Origin: Xanthomonas translucens pv. translucens DSM 18974
GTDB lineage: Bacteria > Pseudomonadota > Gammaproteobacteria > Xanthomonadales > Xanthomonadaceae
DNA: 6,408 bases
Direction: 5' to 3'
Assembly (NCBI RefSeq): GCF_000331775.1
Contig: NZ_CAPJ01000539.1
Location: 1 to 6,408, forward strand
The position numbers and the translations under genes are program-made. The stretch's first letter is position 1, and every line of letters starts with the position of its first letter. This document shows positions 5,396 through 6,408 of this stretch, one piece after another. Under the pieces are notes generated by a model, which searched no databases, was not told the DNA's origin, and worked only from the letters and a program-made list of their open reading frames with translations.

Positions 5396-5803
5396 GTGTC
5401 CATGCACTGCCTTTCAGCCCTCGCCGTCTTTCTGCTCGCCGCCGCCATCGTCCCGGCCGCCGCGCAGAACCTCAACCCGACCTCGAGCGTGGTCACCGAG
5501 CCGTTGCGCGACGTGCCGGCGAGCGTGGTGCTGGCGCAGCCGCTGAGCAGCGGCGAGGTGACCCACCAGGTGCGACTCGACGTCCCGCATGGGCAGGCGC
5601 CGGTCACCGTGCGCACGGTCCAGCCCGACAAGGTCGCCGGCAACTACCGCATCGACTTCGACGCGCTGGACAGCGACCACGACGGCTCCATCAGCCGCAG
5701 CGAAGCGCAGGCCAACCCGGCGCTGGCCGACGAATTCGATTCGCTGGACCCGCAACGCCACGGACGCCTGAGCCGCGAGCAGCTGGCCGGTTGGCTCAAG
5801 TAA
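5396..5803 (+). CDS. Secreted or periplasmic EF-hand protein
   Basis: 135 residues from the GTG at 5396, which has GGAG (5386-5389) at six-base spacing; the ATG at 5402 (third codon) is the alternative at 12-base spacing. A signal peptide with hydrophobic core LSALAVFLLAAAIV ends in A-A-A before Q24, a typical signal peptidase I site. After a 60-residue region of unknown type comes a canonical calcium-binding EF-hand loop, D92-x-D94-x-D96-G97-x-I99-x3-E103, with the entering helix YRIDFDAL. A second, degenerate loop starts at D118 (DPQRHGRLSREQ) and lacks the ligands at positions 3, 5 and 12. The pair therefore looks like one working and one structural EF-hand, common in small periplasmic proteins of this bacterial group. 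Calcium binding outside the cytoplasm is inferred; the role is unknown. The stop TAA is followed by a REP-rich gap. Confidence 0.82.
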   Translation: MSMHCLSALAVFLLAAAIVPAAAQNLNPTSSVVTEPLRDVPASVVLAQPLSSGEVTHQVRLDVPHGQAPVTVRTVQPDKVAGNYRIDFDALDSDHDGSISRSEAQANPALADEFDSLDPQRHGRLSREQLAGWLK

Positions 5804-5889
5804 TTCGTCGCGCCGGGTCGGGTACAGCGTACAGAAACAGCGGCGGGTAGACGCGGACCGCAGCCGCGACGAACGCAGCCGGCGCCAAG

Positions 5890-5914
5890 GTCGGGGCTGA
5901 AGCCCCTCCTACAG
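5890..5914 (-). repeat. REP unit C, variant stem, GTAG on minus strand
   Basis: Read on the plus strand it contains TCGGGGCTGAAGCCCCTCCT then ACAG. Relative to the consensus it has two changes, at opposite sides of the same hairpin base pair (C-G to G-C), so the internal stem is intact. GTAG on the minus strand is kept. Confidence 0.75.
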
Positions 5915-5937
5915 CACGCAGCCGGCTCGCCATGCTT

Positions 5938-5963
5938 CCTGTAGGAACGGTTTCAACCGCGAC
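5938..5963 (+). repeat. REP unit D, variant stem, GTAG on plus strand
   Basis: Contains TGTAGGAACGGTTTCAACCG then CGAC. Compared with the unit at 6049-6074, one stem pair has changed on both sides (G-C to A-T type) and the outermost pair has become a G-T wobble. GTAG is kept at the 5' foot of the stem. Confidence 0.75.
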
Positions 5964-5998
5964 AGAAGCTGCGGCAAGCTAACGGGCTTCGGCAGCCA

Positions 5999-6022
5999 TC
6001 GGTGCTGAAGCTCCTCCTACAG
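5999..6022 (-). repeat. REP unit E, partly decayed, GTAG on minus strand
   Basis: Read on the plus strand: TCGGTGCTGAAGCTCCTCCT then ACAG. It shares the swapped stem pair of unit C but has a T-T mismatch in the next pair, so its hairpin is weaker. The GTAG is still present on the minus strand. Confidence 0.65.
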
Positions 6023-6048
6023 TGCACCCATACAACCAATCGCAAGTC

Positions 6049-6074
6049 CCTGTAGGAGCGGCTTCAGCCGCGAC
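6049..6074 (+). repeat. REP unit F, consensus copy
   Basis: Identical over 26 bases to unit A at 3049-3074, about 3 kb away, including GTAG (6052-6055) and the full GCGGCT/AGCCGC stem. With unit E it forms an inverted pair with a 26-base spacer. Identity with a distant copy suggests recent spread or ongoing homogenisation. Confidence 0.85.
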
Positions 6075-6212
6075 CGGCGAAGCGATGGACATTCGGACGC
6101 CTCGCGCTGTCGGGACCGATGGCCAAATACCACCCAGCGCTCCGGCTGCAACCGCCGCAGCGCCTGCCGCTCCCGCAGGAGCGACCAACGCCTCTCGCCC
6201 CGACCCGAATCG

Positions 6213-6408
6213 CTACCCCCCCGACGCGCGCTTCCAGAACCCATGCATCAACAGCGGCAGCCTGCCGGCCAGGCCCAGCAGCGGGCCGCGCAGCAGCGTC
6301 AGGTGCATGTCGTCGTTGGAGAACAGCCGGTTGATCGCATCGAACCCATAGGCGGCCACGGTGTTGTCGCTGCGGCGGCCGCGCGCCCAGCGCGCCAGCC
6401 GGTGCGGC
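6213..6408 (-). CDS. UbiH/UbiF/VisC/COQ6-family FAD monooxygenase, C-terminal 64 residues (5' end outside window)
   Basis: On the minus strand the frame enters at the window edge and ends at TAG (6215-6213). The visible 64 residues contain ARGRRSDNTVAAYGFDAINR, LFSNDD, LTLLRGPLLGLAGRLPLL and a final FWKRASGG. The block R-x-S-D-N, then F-D-A-I-N-R-L-F-S-N-D, then L-R-x3-L-x-L, matches the C-terminal helix region of flavin hydroxylases of ubiquinone biosynthesis. These enzymes hydroxylate the benzoquinone ring using FAD, NADPH and O2, and associate with the membrane or the Ubi complex. Which ring position is modified (UbiH, UbiI or UbiF type) cannot be told from this fragment. The gene converges with the EF-hand gene across the REP-rich gap. 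Confidence 0.75.
   Translation of the reverse strand, partial: PHRLARWARGRRSDNTVAAYGFDAINRLFSNDDMHLTLLRGPLLGLAGRLPLLMHGFWKRASGG

Larger units (their letters stand above)
5804..6212. other. Convergent intergenic gap rich in REP units
   Basis: These 409 bases lie between the EF-hand gene and the minus-strand ubiquinone hydroxylase gene. They hold four REP units (5890-5914, 5938-5963, 5999-6022, 6049-6074) in alternating orientation, plus a partial REP-like stretch near 5861-5870 (CAGCCGCGAC). Nearer the hydroxylase stop are two small hairpins: GCTGC/GCAGC (6145-6149 with 6157-6161) and CGCTCC/GGAGCG (6168-6173 with 6178-6183). Neither is followed by a T-run. No convincing coding sequence is present; an open plus-strand frame across the last REP is Pro/Ala-rich and unlike a protein. 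Confidence 0.7.

Noticed and set aside
5804..5873. 9-bp inverted repeat TTCGTCGCG / CGCGACGAA (5804-5812 and 5865-5873)
   Set aside because: The arms are 52 bases apart, no structure or gene is associated, and the right arm overlaps a degenerate REP-like piece, so it is probably incidental.
5804..6212. Possible CRISPR-like array because of repeated units
   Set aside because: The units alternate in orientation, vary in sequence, have uneven spacing (23-35 bases) and no cas genes nearby. They fit REP elements instead.
6022..6351. Plus-strand open frame across the last REP unit and the hydroxylase C-terminus
   Set aside because: It includes REP sequence, is Pro/Ala-rich, and runs antisense to the recognisable hydroxylase end.

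Overview
The window is GC-rich DNA of gammaproteobacterial type, most likely from the Xanthomonadaceae (Xanthomonas or a close relative). The evidence is the very high third-position GC, an rlmM gene, a UbiH/VisC-type ubiquinone hydroxylase, a Tat-exported glucose-fructose-oxidoreductase-like protein, and REP sequences of the 'GTAGGAGCGGCTTCAGCCGC' type that are abundant in this group. I inferred this assignment by reading; no database search was made. The window looks chromosomal. I see no transposase, integrase, phage gene, CRISPR array, rRNA or tRNA.

Left block, 1-3022, all on the plus strand. It holds the C-terminal part of an EamA/DMT permease, a small lipoprotein that is essentially a free-standing STN domain, a cysteine-rich lipoprotein, a zinc-dependent nucleoside/guanine-deaminase-like enzyme whose start overlaps the lipoprotein's stop, and rlmM, the 23S rRNA C2498 ribose methyltransferase. 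The last three genes are tightly packed and probably form one transcript. I see no shared pathway among them.

Middle block, 3023-4631. A perfect 26-bp inverted pair of REP units fills the convergent gap after rlmM. A minus-strand gene then encodes a Tat-signal Gfo/Idh/MocA oxidoreductase closely resembling Zymomonas glucose-fructose oxidoreductase. It is divergent from the next gene across a 323-bp spacer that contains a 14-bp dyad.

Right block, 4632-6408. A 240-residue protein of unknown function with an N-terminal helix-turn-helix-like region is followed by a secreted EF-hand protein. A gap of about 410 bp then holds four more REP units in alternating orientation. The window ends in the C-terminus of a minus-strand ubiquinone-biosynthesis FAD hydroxylase.

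I found no known defence or mobile system. The most noteworthy signals are the REP units, whose hairpin-stem differences are mostly compensatory while the 5' GTAG is invariant; the stand-alone STN lipoprotein; the ten-cysteine lipoprotein translationally coupled to a deaminase; and the unassigned 240-residue protein.
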